This document shows, in pieces, positions 44,704-53,474 of a stretch of DNA of 64,000 nucleotides. Each line of letters opens with the position of its first letter. Position 1 is the first letter of the stretch. Position numbers and translations under genes: made by a program. Origin of the DNA: Streptomyces pristinaespiralis. GTDB lineage: Bacteria > Actinomycetota > Actinomycetes > Streptomycetales > Streptomycetaceae. Location of the stretch: NCBI RefSeq assembly GCF_001278075.1, contig NZ_CP011340.1:1984001-2048000 (forward strand), read 5' to 3'. The notes under the pieces are model-generated. The model was not told the DNA's origin, searched no databases, and was given only the letters and a program-made list of their open reading frames with translations.

Positions 44704-45543
44704 TCAGAGCAGCCGGTACCGCGTGAACAGGAAGCCCGCCTCCTCCAATACGGAATCCAGTGCGAACCGTGCGGGATCCGCCAGCACCGGTCCCCCGGCG
44801 ATGCGCTGGGCATCCCCGACGGTCATCGTCGGTGACACCGTCAGGCACAGCTCATCCAGTACCCCGGCGGCGGCGAACTGACCCAGCATCCTCGGGCCGC
44901 CCTCGGTCAGCAGCCGCACGAGGCCGCGCTCCGCGAGCGCGTGCACCGCCCTGGCCGGCTCCACACCCGGCCCGTCACCCGCGACGACGACCTCCGCCCC
45001 CGCCCGCTCCGCCTCCCGGACGCGCTCCGGGGAGGCAGCCGCCCCGGTCAGGACCAGCGTCGGCACCAGCGGCTCGGTGAACAGCGGCAGCGAGAAGTCG
45101 AGATTCAGCGAGGCGCTGACCACGGCGATCGCCGGAGCGGGGCCCTGACCGGCGGCGGCCCTGCGTTCGGCGAAGACGTCACGGGCCCGGGCGGGCCGGT
45201 AGCCCTCCGTGCGCACCGTCTCCGCGCCCACCACCACGGCGTCCGCCAGACCCCGCAGGGTGCCGAAGATCCGCATGTCGGCGTCCGAGGAGATCGGCTG
45301 CGAGCGGCCGTCGTGCTGGGCCGCGCCGTCGAGGGAGGAGACCATGTTCGCGCGCAGCCAGACGCCGGCGCCGGCGCTCCGCGCCTCGGCCGCTCCCGCC
45401 CCGGGACTGCCCTGGACATCCCCCTCACCACCCGCGGCCGGGCCCCGCTCGGGATACGCGTAGGCGTCGGCGAGGTCGTCCAGCGACCACTCCCGGTCGC
45501 CGGCTTCGGTTGTCTGGTCGGTCACAGGGAACAGGCGTCGCAT
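44704..45543 (-). CDS. Pyrimidine reductase family protein (RibD C-terminal domain)
   Basis: A 279-residue RibD-C-type reductase, likely NADPH-dependent on a riboflavin-like or pterin-like substrate. Landmarks: LRANMVSSLDGAAQHDGRS, IFGTLRGLADAVVVGAETVRTEGY, FAERRAAAGQ... IAVVSASLNLDF, VRLLTEGGPRMLGQFAAAGVLDELCLTVSP. It lacks the deaminase half of RibD, as is common for the actinobacterial stand-alone form. ATG 45543 fits; a 7-residue longer form starts at 45564. It is divergent from zapE with a 92-base gap. Confidence 0.88.
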   Translation of the reverse strand: MRRLFPVTDQTTEAGDREWSLDDLADAYAYPERGPAAGGEGDVQGSPGAGAAEARSAGAGVWLRANMVSSLDGAAQHDGRSQPISSDADMRIFGTLRGLADAVVVGAETVRTEGYRPARARDVFAERRAAAGQGPAPAIAVVSASLNLDFSLPLFTEPLVPTLVLTGAAASPERVREAERAGAEVVVAGDGPGVEPARAVHALAERGLVRLLTEGGPRMLGQFAAAGVLDELCLTVSPTMTVGDAQRIAGGPVLADPARFALDSVLEEAGFLFTRYRLL

Positions 45544-45635
45544 ACGGTGCAGTCTGGCACGCACAGCGGCCCCGGCCGGGTGGCGCCCGGGACCCTGGCC
45601 AAGATCCGCGGAGTGGGCCCTTAGAGTTGGTTACT

Positions 45636-46709
45636 GTGCCGACCAGCCCGATAACCGAAGCCGTTCCCCTGTCGCTGTGCGCCCGAGAGCCGCACGTCCC
45701 GGCCGACCGCCTGGTCGCCGAGATGGTGCCGCCGCCGCGCTTCGACTCGGTCCGCTTCGAGACGTACGTGCCCGACCCGAACCAGCCGAGCCAGACCGAG
45801 GCGGTCAAGGTGCTGGGCGACTTCGCCGCGGGCCTCGGCACGGCGCACCCCGCCGGCGGCAGCAAGCGGCGCTGGTTCGCCAGGAAGGCCGCGGCTGCTC
45901 CGGCCGGCCCCCGTGGCGTCTATCTCGACGGCGGGTACGGCGTCGGCAAGACGCACCTGCTCGCGTCCCTCTGGCACGCCACCCCCGCGGAGCCCTCGCT
46001 CAAGGCGTTCGGCACGTTCGTCGAGCTCACCAACCTGGTCGGCGCGCTCGGCTTCCAGCAGACCGTGCAGACCCTGAGCGGGCACCGGCTGCTGTGCATC
46101 GACGAATTCGAACTGGACGACCCGGGCGACACCGTCCTCGTCTCCACGCTGCTCGGCAGGCTGGTCGACGCCGGCGTGGCGCTGGCGGCGACCTCGAACA
46201 CGCTGCCGGGCAAGCTCGGCGAGGGACGTTTCGCGGCCGCCGACTTCCTGCGGGAGATCCAGGGCCTGTCCGCGCACTTCCGGCCCTTGCGTATCGACGG
46301 CGAGGACTACCGTCACCGCGGGCTTCCCGAGGCCCCTCCGCCGTACTCGGACGAGCAGGTCACCAAGGCCGCGTACGCCACGAAGGACGCGTCCCTCGAC
46401 GACTTCCCGAACCTGCTGGAGCATCTCGCGAAGGTGCACCCCAGCCGCTACGGCGCGCTGACCGACGGGCTGCGGGCCGTGTGCCTCACCGACGTCCGGC
46501 CCGTGCCCGACCAGTCGACCGCACTGCGGCTGGTCGTGCTCGCCGACCGGCTCTACGACCGGGAGGTGCCGGTGCTCGCCTCCGGCCTGCCGTTCGACAA
46601 GCTGTTCAGTGACGAGATGCTGAACGGCGGCTACCGGAAGAAGTATTTCCGGGCGATCTCCCGGCTCACCGCCCTGGCACGCGACGCGAAGACCTTGGTG
46701 GCGCAGTAG
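45636..46709 (+). CDS. zapE: Cell division protein ZapE (AFG1-like ATPase)
   Basis: A 357-residue P-loop ATPase of the AFG1/ZapE family, an ATPase linked to Z-ring stability in proteobacteria. Walker A is GGYGVGKTHLLAS, Walker B is LLCIDEFELDDPGD, the sensor follows in VALAATSNTLPGKLGEGRF, and the end has LCLTDVRPVPDQS, LYDREVPVLASG. GTG 45636 follows no obvious binding site but TAGAGT lies nine bases upstream, so the message may be leaderless. Its role in Streptomyces division is inferred. Confidence 0.92.
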   Translation: MPTSPITEAVPLSLCAREPHVPADRLVAEMVPPPRFDSVRFETYVPDPNQPSQTEAVKVLGDFAAGLGTAHPAGGSKRRWFARKAAAAPAGPRGVYLDGGYGVGKTHLLASLWHATPAEPSLKAFGTFVELTNLVGALGFQQTVQTLSGHRLLCIDEFELDDPGDTVLVSTLLGRLVDAGVALAATSNTLPGKLGEGRFAAADFLREIQGLSAHFRPLRIDGEDYRHRGLPEAPPPYSDEQVTKAAYATKDASLDDFPNLLEHLAKVHPSRYGALTDGLRAVCLTDVRPVPDQSTALRLVVLADRLYDREVPVLASGLPFDKLFSDEMLNGGYRKKYFRAISRLTALARDAKTLVAQ

Positions 46710-46744
46710 GTTTGGGGCCGTAACCCGATCTGAAGGGAACCATC

Positions 46745-47173
46745 ATGGCCACCACGCGTCAGGCTCACAACGTCTGGGAAGGCAGCCTCCTCGAGGGCAA
46801 GGGTGTCGTCACCCTCGACTCGTCCGGCATCGGCGAGTACCCGGTCAGCTGGGCAGCCCGGACCGAGCCCGCCGAGAGCGGCAGGACCAGCCCGGAGGAA
46901 CTGATCGCGGCCGCGCACTCCAGCTGCTTCAACATGGCCTTCTCGCACGCCCTCGCCGGCGCCGGCAACCCGCCGACCCGCCTGGAGACCAAGGCCGAGG
47001 TGACCTTCCAGCCGGGTGAGGGCATCACCGGCATCCACCTCACCGTCGAGGGCCAGGTTCCCGGTCTCGACGAGGCCGCCTTCGCCAAGGCCGCAGAGGA
47101 CGCCAAGGCGAACTGCCCGGTCAGCCAGGCCCTGACCGGCACGACGATCACCCTCTCGGCGTCGCTCGTCTAA
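46745..47173 (+). CDS. OsmC-family peroxidase
   Basis: A 142-residue OsmC/Ohr-fold thiol peroxidase. The two redox cysteines lie in AAHSSCFNMAFSHAL and in DAKANCPVSQALTG, with the catalytic Arg region ARTEPAESGRTSPEEL upstream. It reduces organic hydroperoxides; Ohr at 51409 is a related paralogue. The aagggaacc site at 46734-46742 precedes the ATG. A C-terminal CPVSQ-type pattern separates it from Ohr (CPYSKAT). Expression probably responds to osmotic or oxidative stress. Confidence 0.93.
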   Translation: MATTRQAHNVWEGSLLEGKGVVTLDSSGIGEYPVSWAARTEPAESGRTSPEELIAAAHSSCFNMAFSHALAGAGNPPTRLETKAEVTFQPGEGITGIHLTVEGQVPGLDEAAFAKAAEDAKANCPVSQALTGTTITLSASLV

Positions 47174-47304
47174 CACACCGACACCTCGAGGCACAGGGGC
47201 CCGCACGGTTACATGTCGGGTTTTCTGCGTGATACACACGTGCGGGTCACCTGTCCTCCCCCATCGCCTCCGGCATGGGGGTGCCCCCAACAGGGAGTTG
47301 CCTC

Positions 47305-48663
47305 ATGTCTGCAACACGACGTCAAGTCCTGGCCGGCACCGGTGCGGTCGGCGCCGGGATCCTCTTCAGCGGTGCGTTCTCCGAGCTCTTCGCCGGCACC
47401 GCGGCCGCTCGTGGACACGCCGGATACGGCCCGCTCGTCCCCGACCCCGACGGTCTGCTCGACCTGCCCAGAGGCTTCCGCTACAAGGTCCTGTCACGTG
47501 AGGGCGAACCGCTGCTCTCCGGCGAGGGACGGGTTCCGGGCAACCACGACGGCATGGCCGCGTTCGCGGGCCGCCGCGGACGGACCTACCTCGTCCGCAA
47601 CCACGAGAACCGGCACACCGGCAGGATCGGCGTGCCCACCGTCCAGGGCCTGACCTACGACCCGGCGGCCAAGGGCGGCTGCACGGTGATCGAACTGGAC
47701 AGCCGGGGCGAGGTCCGCTCCGAGCGGGTCGCGATCGCCGGCACCGCCGTCAACTGCGCCGGCGGGCCCACGCCGTGGAACACCTGGCTGACCTGCGAGG
47801 AGAACGAGGACCGGGCCGGCACCAACGGCTACACCAAGGACCACGGCTTCATCTTCGAGGTCGACGGCGCGGATCCGCACCGCACCGGGGCCGTGCCGCT
47901 CACCGCGATGGGCCGCTTCCAGCACGAGGCGATCGCCGTCGACCCGCGCACCGGGATCGTGTACGAGACCGAGGACGCCTTCCAGCGCCCCTTCGGCCTC
48001 TTCTACCGCTTCCTGCCGAACAAGCCGCTGGGCGGCACCGGTTCGCTCCAGGCAGGCGGCGCACTCGAGGCGATGCGGGTGCCCGGCGTGCCGGACCTGT
48101 CCGGGATCCAGGAGACCGGCGCCTCGTTCGACGGGGTCGAATGGGTGCCCGTGCCGGACAGCCAGGCGAAGGAAACCCCCATCAGGCTCCAGGACTTCGG
48201 GCCGAAGGGCATCACCCACGCGCAGAAGCTGGAGGGCTGCTACTGGGGCGGCAGGTCGGTGTACTTCGTGTCCAGCTACGCCCGCAGCTCCGAGGGGTCC
48301 GCCGGAGACCACTTCGGTCAGGTGTGGAAGTACGAGCCGCACCGGCGGCGTCTCACCCTGGTCATCGTCTTCGGCCCCGACACTGACATCCAGCTGCCCG
48401 GCGAGTCCCCCGACAACATCTGCCTGGCCCCCAGCGGTGGCCTGATGGTGTGCGAGGACGGCGGCGGCGAACAGCATGTGTACGGAGTCACCAGGCGCGG
48501 CCAGGTCTACCCGGCGGCCAGGAACGCGCAGAACACCGGAACACCCGAGGACCCGGAGTACGGCGAGTTCGCCGGGGTCACGTTCTCCCCGGACGGGGAG
48601 ACGATGTACGTGAACTGCTACGCACCCGGCACCACGTTCGCGGTCACCGGACCGTGGTCCTGA
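47305..48663 (+). CDS. Tat-exported PhoX-family (DUF839) phosphatase
   Basis: A 452-residue secreted alkaline-phosphatase-type protein. The N-terminus has a twin-arginine signal, MSATRRQVLAGTGAVG..., for export folded through the Tat system. PhoX-family metal sites are visible: DLPRGFRYKVLSREGE, RTYLVRNHENRH (His/Asn/Glu), NCAGGPTPWNTWLTCEEN, FQHEAIAVDPRTGIVYETED and SPDNICLAPSGGLMVCED. These bind Ca and Fe. The start follows aggg-ag; a shorter Met at 47275 is not needed. No PHO-type box is clear upstream. Predicted to release phosphate from organic esters outside the cell. Confidence 0.9.
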   Translation: MSATRRQVLAGTGAVGAGILFSGAFSELFAGTAAARGHAGYGPLVPDPDGLLDLPRGFRYKVLSREGEPLLSGEGRVPGNHDGMAAFAGRRGRTYLVRNHENRHTGRIGVPTVQGLTYDPAAKGGCTVIELDSRGEVRSERVAIAGTAVNCAGGPTPWNTWLTCEENEDRAGTNGYTKDHGFIFEVDGADPHRTGAVPLTAMGRFQHEAIAVDPRTGIVYETEDAFQRPFGLFYRFLPNKPLGGTGSLQAGGALEAMRVPGVPDLSGIQETGASFDGVEWVPVPDSQAKETPIRLQDFGPKGITHAQKLEGCYWGGRSVYFVSSYARSSEGSAGDHFGQVWKYEPHRRRLTLVIVFGPDTDIQLPGESPDNICLAPSGGLMVCEDGGGEQHVYGVTRRGQVYPAARNAQNTGTPEDPEYGEFAGVTFSPDGETMYVNCYAPGTTFAVTGPWS

Positions 48664-48669
48664 GCGGCA

Positions 48670-48698
48670 CGTCCCGCGGCCCCACCGGGGGCTGAGGG
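48670..48698. terminator. Imperfect terminator between PhoX and the SpoIIE-like gene
   Basis: gtcccgcggcccc (48671-48683) pairs with ggggctgagggac (48688-48700) except for a three-base internal loop; between convergent genes. Confidence 0.5.
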
Positions 48699-48707
48699 AC
48701 GCCGGAG

Positions 48708-50792
48708 TCAGTCCGGTGGCGGCAGGTGCTGTTCGGTCCACAGGACCTTGCCGCCGCCGGTATAGCGGGTGCCCCAGTTCCCGGCGAGTTCCGAGACGAT
48801 GAACAGTCCCCGCCCGCCCTCGTCGACGGTGCGGGCGTGGCGCAGGTGCGGGGAGACCGAACTGGCGTCGTGCACCTCGCAGGTGAGCGTGTCGCCGCGG
48901 ATGAGGCGCAGCCGCAGCGGCGGAGTGCCGTAGCGCACGGCGTTGGTCACCAGTTCGCTGACGATCAGCTCGGTGCCGAAGGCCGTCTCCCCGTCGATGC
49001 CCCAGGCGCCGAGGAGATCGCGGGCGAAGGTCCTGGCGAGGGCGGGCGCCGTCGGCTCGTGCGGCAGTTCCAGCTCGGCCACGTGGTCCGCGACGACACT
49101 GCCCGTACGGGCGAGGAGCAGGGCGATCCCTTCGGGGCCCGCGTCCGCCGGCAAGGTGTAGGCGACGGCGTCGCAGAGTTCGCCGAGCTCCTGCTCCGGG
49201 TGGGCGAGGGCCTTCCTGGCGGGCCTGGCGAGCATCCCGTCGTGCGCGAGCCCGCCGGTGTAGAACGCCAGCAGGCTGCCCACCTCGAGGGTGACGGCGG
49301 TGACCGCGCACGGCGCGGTGTCGAAGGAGCCGAGTTTCGGCCCCTCCGCCACGTCGGGCGTCGACGCGCTGCCGTCCGGACGGACGACGAACGGCGCCGG
49401 GTGGCCGGCCCGGGCGACGGCGCAGACACGGGTGAAGGGGTCGTACACGGCGTAGGTGCAGGTGGCCGTCAGCGGCTGCCGGTGCAGCGGGTCCCCCGGC
49501 GGCAGCGCCGCGCGTTCCTGGGCCAGCCGGTTTGCGGTGTCGTTGAGCCTGGCCAGCAGCTCGTCCGGCTCGAGGTCCAGCGCGGCGAGCGCGTTGATGA
49601 CCATACGCAGCTGGCCCATCGCCGCGGCGGCCTCGATGCCCTCCCCGCTGACGTTGCCCACGACCATCGCGGTCCGCGCCCCGGACAGGCCGATGGTGTC
49701 GAACCAGCAGCCGCTGTTGTGACCGGACAGGTACAGGTGCGCGGTCTCGACGGCCGGTCCGGCAGTGGTCCTCGGCGGCAGCAGGCGGCGCTGGACGGTC
49801 GAGGCGACGGTGTGGTCGTACTCGTACCTGCGGGCGTTGTCGATGCTGAGCGCGGTGTGGGCGGCCAGGCTGAGCACCAGCGTCCGGTCCGCCTCCTCGA
49901 AGGGCTCGGCGTCCTCGCACCGGTAGAGCGTGACCAGCCCGAGCGGTGCGCCGCGCACCGACAGCGGCGCCACGATCATGGAGCGGGCGCCGGACGCGCG
50001 GATCGCCCGGGCAAGGGCGGGGTCCGCCCGCAGCCAGGGCGCGTCGCGGTCGAGGGCGACGAGCCGCGGCTGGAAGTCGGCGAGCACCCTGCCGTAGGGG
50101 GTGAGGTCGGGCAGACCCCGTATGTCGCCCACGGGCCGCGCCGGGACGGCGGCTTCGTCGCAGCTGCGGAAGGCGGCGCGCCGGAGCGGGACGTCCCGCT
50201 CCGGCGGCCCGGCGAGGGGGACGGTGCCGCGCAGCACGTCGTCCAGCACGTCGACCACGGCGATGTCGGCGTACGCCGGTACGACGGCGCCGGTGAACGC
50301 CTCCGCCGTCGCCGTCACGTCCAGCGTCCGCCCCACGGCCTCCCGCACGGCCGCGAGGGCGGCCTTGCGTCTGCGGGCCTTCTCACGCTGGGTGACGTCG
50401 GCCATGCAGGCCAGCACCCGTCCGAGGGAACGGCCGCGGTGATCGTCGAGGCGGTAGGCCTGCATGAGGAAGCGGCGGTCGGGGCCCTCCTCGCCCGCGC
50501 GGCGCCCGCGGAACACGTGGTCCGTCGCCGGCCTGCCGCTGATCAGCACTTCCCGGAGCAGACCCTCCGCCGTGTGCGGTTCGTCGAGCCGGTAGACCTC
50601 GGTGAACGGCCGGCCCAGGAGATGGCCCGCGCCCTCCGCCGCCGCGTCGGGGCCGTCGGCCCGGACCACCGTCAGCTGGTCGTCGAGCACATGGAGGGCA
50701 CCCGCGGATCTGGCGAACAGCACCTTGAGAAGGGCCGCCGCGACGGCGTCCTCCGCGGGTGGGACGTGGTTCGGGGTGTCGGCATCCGACAC
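48708..50792 (-). CDS. PAS-GAF-SpoIIE-like-HATPase protein with degenerate phosphatase active site
   Basis: A 694-residue signalling protein. Order: PAS-like (residues about 25-135), GAF (about 150-315), PP2C/SpoIIE-like (about 345-560), HATPase_c (about 575-690). The HATPase has its N box ELIVSELVTNAVRYG and glycine loop DEGGRGLFIVSEL. In the PP2C part, metal-binding Asp residues expected in GGDW, GDV, TDGL and DD are replaced: NSGCWFD, VGNVSGEG, FYTGGL, GPEGIALL. It is probably not an active phosphatase and may bind partners such as anti-sigma factor antagonists through its fold. ATG 50792; no membrane helix. Confidence 0.85.
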   Translation of the reverse strand: MSDADTPNHVPPAEDAVAAALLKVLFARSAGALHVLDDQLTVVRADGPDAAAEGAGHLLGRPFTEVYRLDEPHTAEGLLREVLISGRPATDHVFRGRRAGEEGPDRRFLMQAYRLDDHRGRSLGRVLACMADVTQREKARRRKAALAAVREAVGRTLDVTATAEAFTGAVVPAYADIAVVDVLDDVLRGTVPLAGPPERDVPLRRAAFRSCDEAAVPARPVGDIRGLPDLTPYGRVLADFQPRLVALDRDAPWLRADPALARAIRASGARSMIVAPLSVRGAPLGLVTLYRCEDAEPFEEADRTLVLSLAAHTALSIDNARRYEYDHTVASTVQRRLLPPRTTAGPAVETAHLYLSGHNSGCWFDTIGLSGARTAMVVGNVSGEGIEAAAAMGQLRMVINALAALDLEPDELLARLNDTANRLAQERAALPPGDPLHRQPLTATCTYAVYDPFTRVCAVARAGHPAPFVVRPDGSASTPDVAEGPKLGSFDTAPCAVTAVTLEVGSLLAFYTGGLAHDGMLARPARKALAHPEQELGELCDAVAYTLPADAGPEGIALLLARTGSVVADHVAELELPHEPTAPALARTFARDLLGAWGIDGETAFGTELIVSELVTNAVRYGTPPLRLRLIRGDTLTCEVHDASSVSPHLRHARTVDEGGRGLFIVSELAGNWGTRYTGGGKVLWTEQHLPPPD

Positions 50793-50903
50793 GGTTTCAC
50801 CACCTTCGGACGCTGCTCACGACAGCGCGGCCTGCTGTGCGGGTCCGGTCCACGCCAAGCTAAGCGCAATCGCCGGGGCGAGCACCTTTTGCCCTTTTCC
50901 CCA

Positions 50904-50963
50904 GGTCGCACCGGGCGCGCGCCGTGGCCGCGAGGGCGGTCACGGCGCGTGCCCGGTGCGACC
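50904..50963 (-). terminator. Long hairpin after ohr
   Basis: Arms 50904-50926 and 50941-50963 pair at 22 of 23 positions with a 14-base loop. It lies downstream of ohr and upstream of the SpoIIE-like gene, both on the minus strand, and separates the two units. Confidence 0.75.
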
Positions 50964-50995
50964 CGGGGTGGTCAAGCAGGGTGACCGGCCGGTGA

Positions 50996-51409
<414 letters not shown>

Positions 51410-51463
51410 GGGGTGCATCCCTCTTCGTCGTGGTCGGGAACCGATGACACAGATCAAAGCACA

Positions 51464-51489
51464 CAATTAAATTGAGCACAACTTAATTG
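51464..51489. promoter_or_regulatory. OhrR operator in the ohr-ohrR divergent region
   Basis: CAATTAAATTG (51464-51474) and CAACTTAATTG (51479-51489) are two near-palindromic A/T-rich 11-mers separated by four bases, 55 bases from the ohr start and 25 from ohrR. OhrR proteins bind such TACAATT-AATTGT-type repeats. The patch contrasts sharply with the G/C-rich surroundings. Confidence 0.8.
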
Positions 51490-51513
51490 CTCGCGGCTTG
51501 GTAGAGTGGGGGC

Positions 51514-51981
51514 ATGGAGAAGAAGACACTGGCGGACGTCCCGGACGAGGACTTCCTCCGCCTCGAACACCAGATCTGCTTCTCGCTGCACGCCGCGTCC
51601 CGGGCGTTCAACGGCGTGTACCGCACGGTCCTGAAGGACCTCGGCCTCACGTACCCGCAGTACCTGGTGATGCTGGTCCTGTGGGAGCACGGCGAACTGC
51701 CCGTCAAGGAGATCGGCGAACACCTGCGCCTGGACTCCGGCACGCTGTCGCCGCTGCTGAAGCGCCTCGAGTCGACGGGCTACGTGGAACGCCGGCGCAG
51801 CACGGAGGACGAACGCTCGGTGACGGCCCGGCCCACTCAGGCGGGTCGCGCCCTGCGCGAGAAGGCCCTGGGCATGCCGCGCCGCATCGCGGAGGCGACG
51901 GGCCTGACACCTGCGCGGATCCGCGCGCTGCGCGAGGAACTGGACGAACTGACCCGCACGCTCGACGCGGCACCTCACTGA
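51514..51981 (+). CDS. ohrR: MarR-family peroxide sensor OhrR
   Basis: A 155-residue winged-helix repressor. The peroxide-sensing Cys is in EHQICFSLHAASRAFN near residue 22, the mark of OhrR within MarR proteins. The wing and recognition helix follow: LGLTYPQYLVMLVLWEHGEL and LRLDSGTLSPLLKRLESTGYVERRR, then DERSVTARPTQAGR. It represses ohr and itself; oxidation of the Cys releases it. It has only one Cys, so it is the one-Cys type that needs mixed disulphide formation. ATG 51514 follows gtagagtgggggc. Confidence 0.95.
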   Translation: MEKKTLADVPDEDFLRLEHQICFSLHAASRAFNGVYRTVLKDLGLTYPQYLVMLVLWEHGELPVKEIGEHLRLDSGTLSPLLKRLESTGYVERRRSTEDERSVTARPTQAGRALREKALGMPRRIAEATGLTPARIRALREELDELTRTLDAAPH

Positions 51982-52024
51982 CACCGGACCCGGCGCGCCC
52001 CCGGGCCGGACCCGCGCCTCAGCG

Positions 52025-52200
52025 CCTCACCAGCCGACGAGGCTGGGGCCTCGCGCCCCGGCTCACCAAAGAGCTCGCGCCCACACCTCACCAACCCACG
52101 AGACTGAGGCCTCGCGCCCCGGATCGCCGAAGGGCTCGCACCCACACCTCACCAACCCGCGAGGCTGAGGCCCCACGCCCCGGATCGCCCGACCGGCATC
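52025..52200. repeat. 61-bp tandem repeat, about 2.9 copies
   Basis: The word cctcacca recurs at 52025, 52086 and 52147, exactly 61 bp apart, and is followed each time by cgaggctgaggcc-like and cgccccggatcgcc sequence. A period of 61 does not fit a reading frame, so this is noncoding. The second and third copies are the most alike. Confidence 0.85.
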
Positions 52201-52389
52201 GGGCACACAACGCAACCGCCCCACGGGGCTCGGCCCACCTCGCACCAGCCGACGAGGCTGCGGGCCGGCAGGCCGGCGGCGCGCCCCAGCCGCCGGCGGG
52301 GCTCGGGCTCGGCTCTCAGCCGTCCGACGGGACAACGGGGCTCCGGCTCGCGCAACAACCGCCCCACGGGACTCGCGGCTGACAGCCCA

Positions 52390-52441
52390 AATCGCCGGCG
52401 GAGCGGATTTCGCGCAGCGAAATCCGGCCCGTCCGGCGATT
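52390..52441. repeat. Palindromic Streptomyces-type intergenic element
   Basis: AATCGCCGG (52390-52398) pairs with CCGGCGATT (52433-52441), and inside it GGATTTCGC (52405-52413) pairs with GCGAAATCC (52417-52425). The two-step hairpin and the following gaggacacc match a repeat seen in many Streptomyces intergenic regions. It may end transcription of the sugar permease operon coming from the right. Confidence 0.75.
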
Positions 52442-52544
52442 GAGGACACCGGCGCGGAGCGCGGTGCCGGTGCGGGCGGAGCCGCTCGTCGGGGAGGGGC
52501 GGGCAGGGGATGCGGCCCGCGCAGCGGACCCGCCACCCGTGCCC

Positions 52545-53474
52545 CTACTTCACCGACCCCGCCATCACCCCCTGCACGAAGTGCTTCTGGAACGCGAAGA
52601 AGACGACCAGCGGCACCACCAGCGACAGGAACGCCCCCGGCGCCAGCACCCCGATGTTGCTGCCGAACTGCCGCATCTGGGACTGCAGCGCCACCGTCAG
52701 CGGCTGCGACTCGCTGTCCGCGAAGAGCAGCGCGACGAGCATGTCGTTCCACACCCAGAGGAACTGGAAGATGGCCAGGCTCGCGATGGCCGGGCGGCCC
52801 AGCGGCAGGACGAGGCGGGAGAAGATCCGCCATTCGCCGCCGCCGTCCATCCGCGCCGCCTCCAGCATCTCCCGCGGGATCTCCGCGAAATAGTTGCGCA
52901 GCAGGAAGATGGCGAACGGCAGCCCGTACGCGACGTGGAAGAGGATGACGCCCGCGACGGTGCCGAACAGGCCGACCGCGCCGAAGAGTTTGGCGACCGG
53001 CAGCAGACCGATCTGCACGGGCACCACCAGCAGCCCGACGACCACGAGGAAGACCGCGTCACGGCCGGGGAAGTCCAGCCAGGCGAAGGCGTATCCGGCG
53101 AGTGCCGCGATGCCGACGACCAGCAGGGTGGTGGGCACCGAGATCAGGACGGTGTTCCAGAACGCGCCGGCGATGCCGGAGTCCTCGAAGAGCGCGGTGT
53201 AGTTGTCGAGGGACAGCTGCGAGGGGTCGGTCAGCGCCGTCCACCAGCCGTCGGACGCGTTGTCGCGTTCGGACCGCATGGACGAGAGGAACAACCCGGC
53301 CAGCGGAGTGATCCAGATGAGGGCGACGACGATCAGTACGGCCTGGACGGCCCCGCTGCCCAGCCATTTCGAGAGCCGGCCCCGGCGTCGGGGGCGTCCG
53401 GGCGGGGAGGGCCGTACGGGCCGGGTCACGGCCCGCTCCACGGGCGGGCGCTCGACGGTGGTGCGGGCGCTCAT
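52545..53474 (-). CDS. Carbohydrate ABC transporter permease (MalG-type)
   Basis: A 309-residue inner-membrane permease. Six hydrophobic helices are visible, starting with AVQAVLIVVALIWITPLAGLFL. The cytoplasmic EAA loop is EMLEAARMDGGGEWRIFSRLVLP, the site that contacts the ATPase. It ends with the MalG-type FFAFQKHFVQGVMAGSVK. The N-terminal 35 residues are basic. Its ATG overlaps the stop of the upstream permease by four bases. It completes a binding protein-two-permease set without an ATPase gene; in Streptomyces such systems usually share MsiK, encoded elsewhere. Confidence 0.94.
   Translation of the reverse strand: MSARTTVERPPVERAVTRPVRPSPPGRPRRRGRLSKWLGSGAVQAVLIVVALIWITPLAGLFLSSMRSERDNASDGWWTALTDPSQLSLDNYTALFEDSGIAGAFWNTVLISVPTTLLVVGIAALAGYAFAWLDFPGRDAVFLVVVGLLVVPVQIGLLPVAKLFGAVGLFGTVAGVILFHVAYGLPFAIFLLRNYFAEIPREMLEAARMDGGGEWRIFSRLVLPLGRPAIASLAIFQFLWVWNDMLVALLFADSESQPLTVALQSQMRQFGSNIGVLAPGAFLSLVVPLVVFFAFQKHFVQGVMAGSVK

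Larger units (their letters stand above)
51982..52544. other. 563-bp repeat region between ohrR and sugar ABC permease
   Basis: No gene. It holds a 61-bp tandem repeat (52025-52200) and a 52-bp hairpin (52390-52441) described separately, and between them several words such as cgaggctgcggg and cgccccacgggg repeated with variation. The region looks like accumulated repetitive intergenic sequence. Confidence 0.7.

Noticed and set aside
47175..47290. PHO box upstream of the PhoX-type phosphatase
   Set aside because: GGTTACATGTC and GGGTTTTCTGC resemble the repeat only weakly; two good 11-bp units are not seen.
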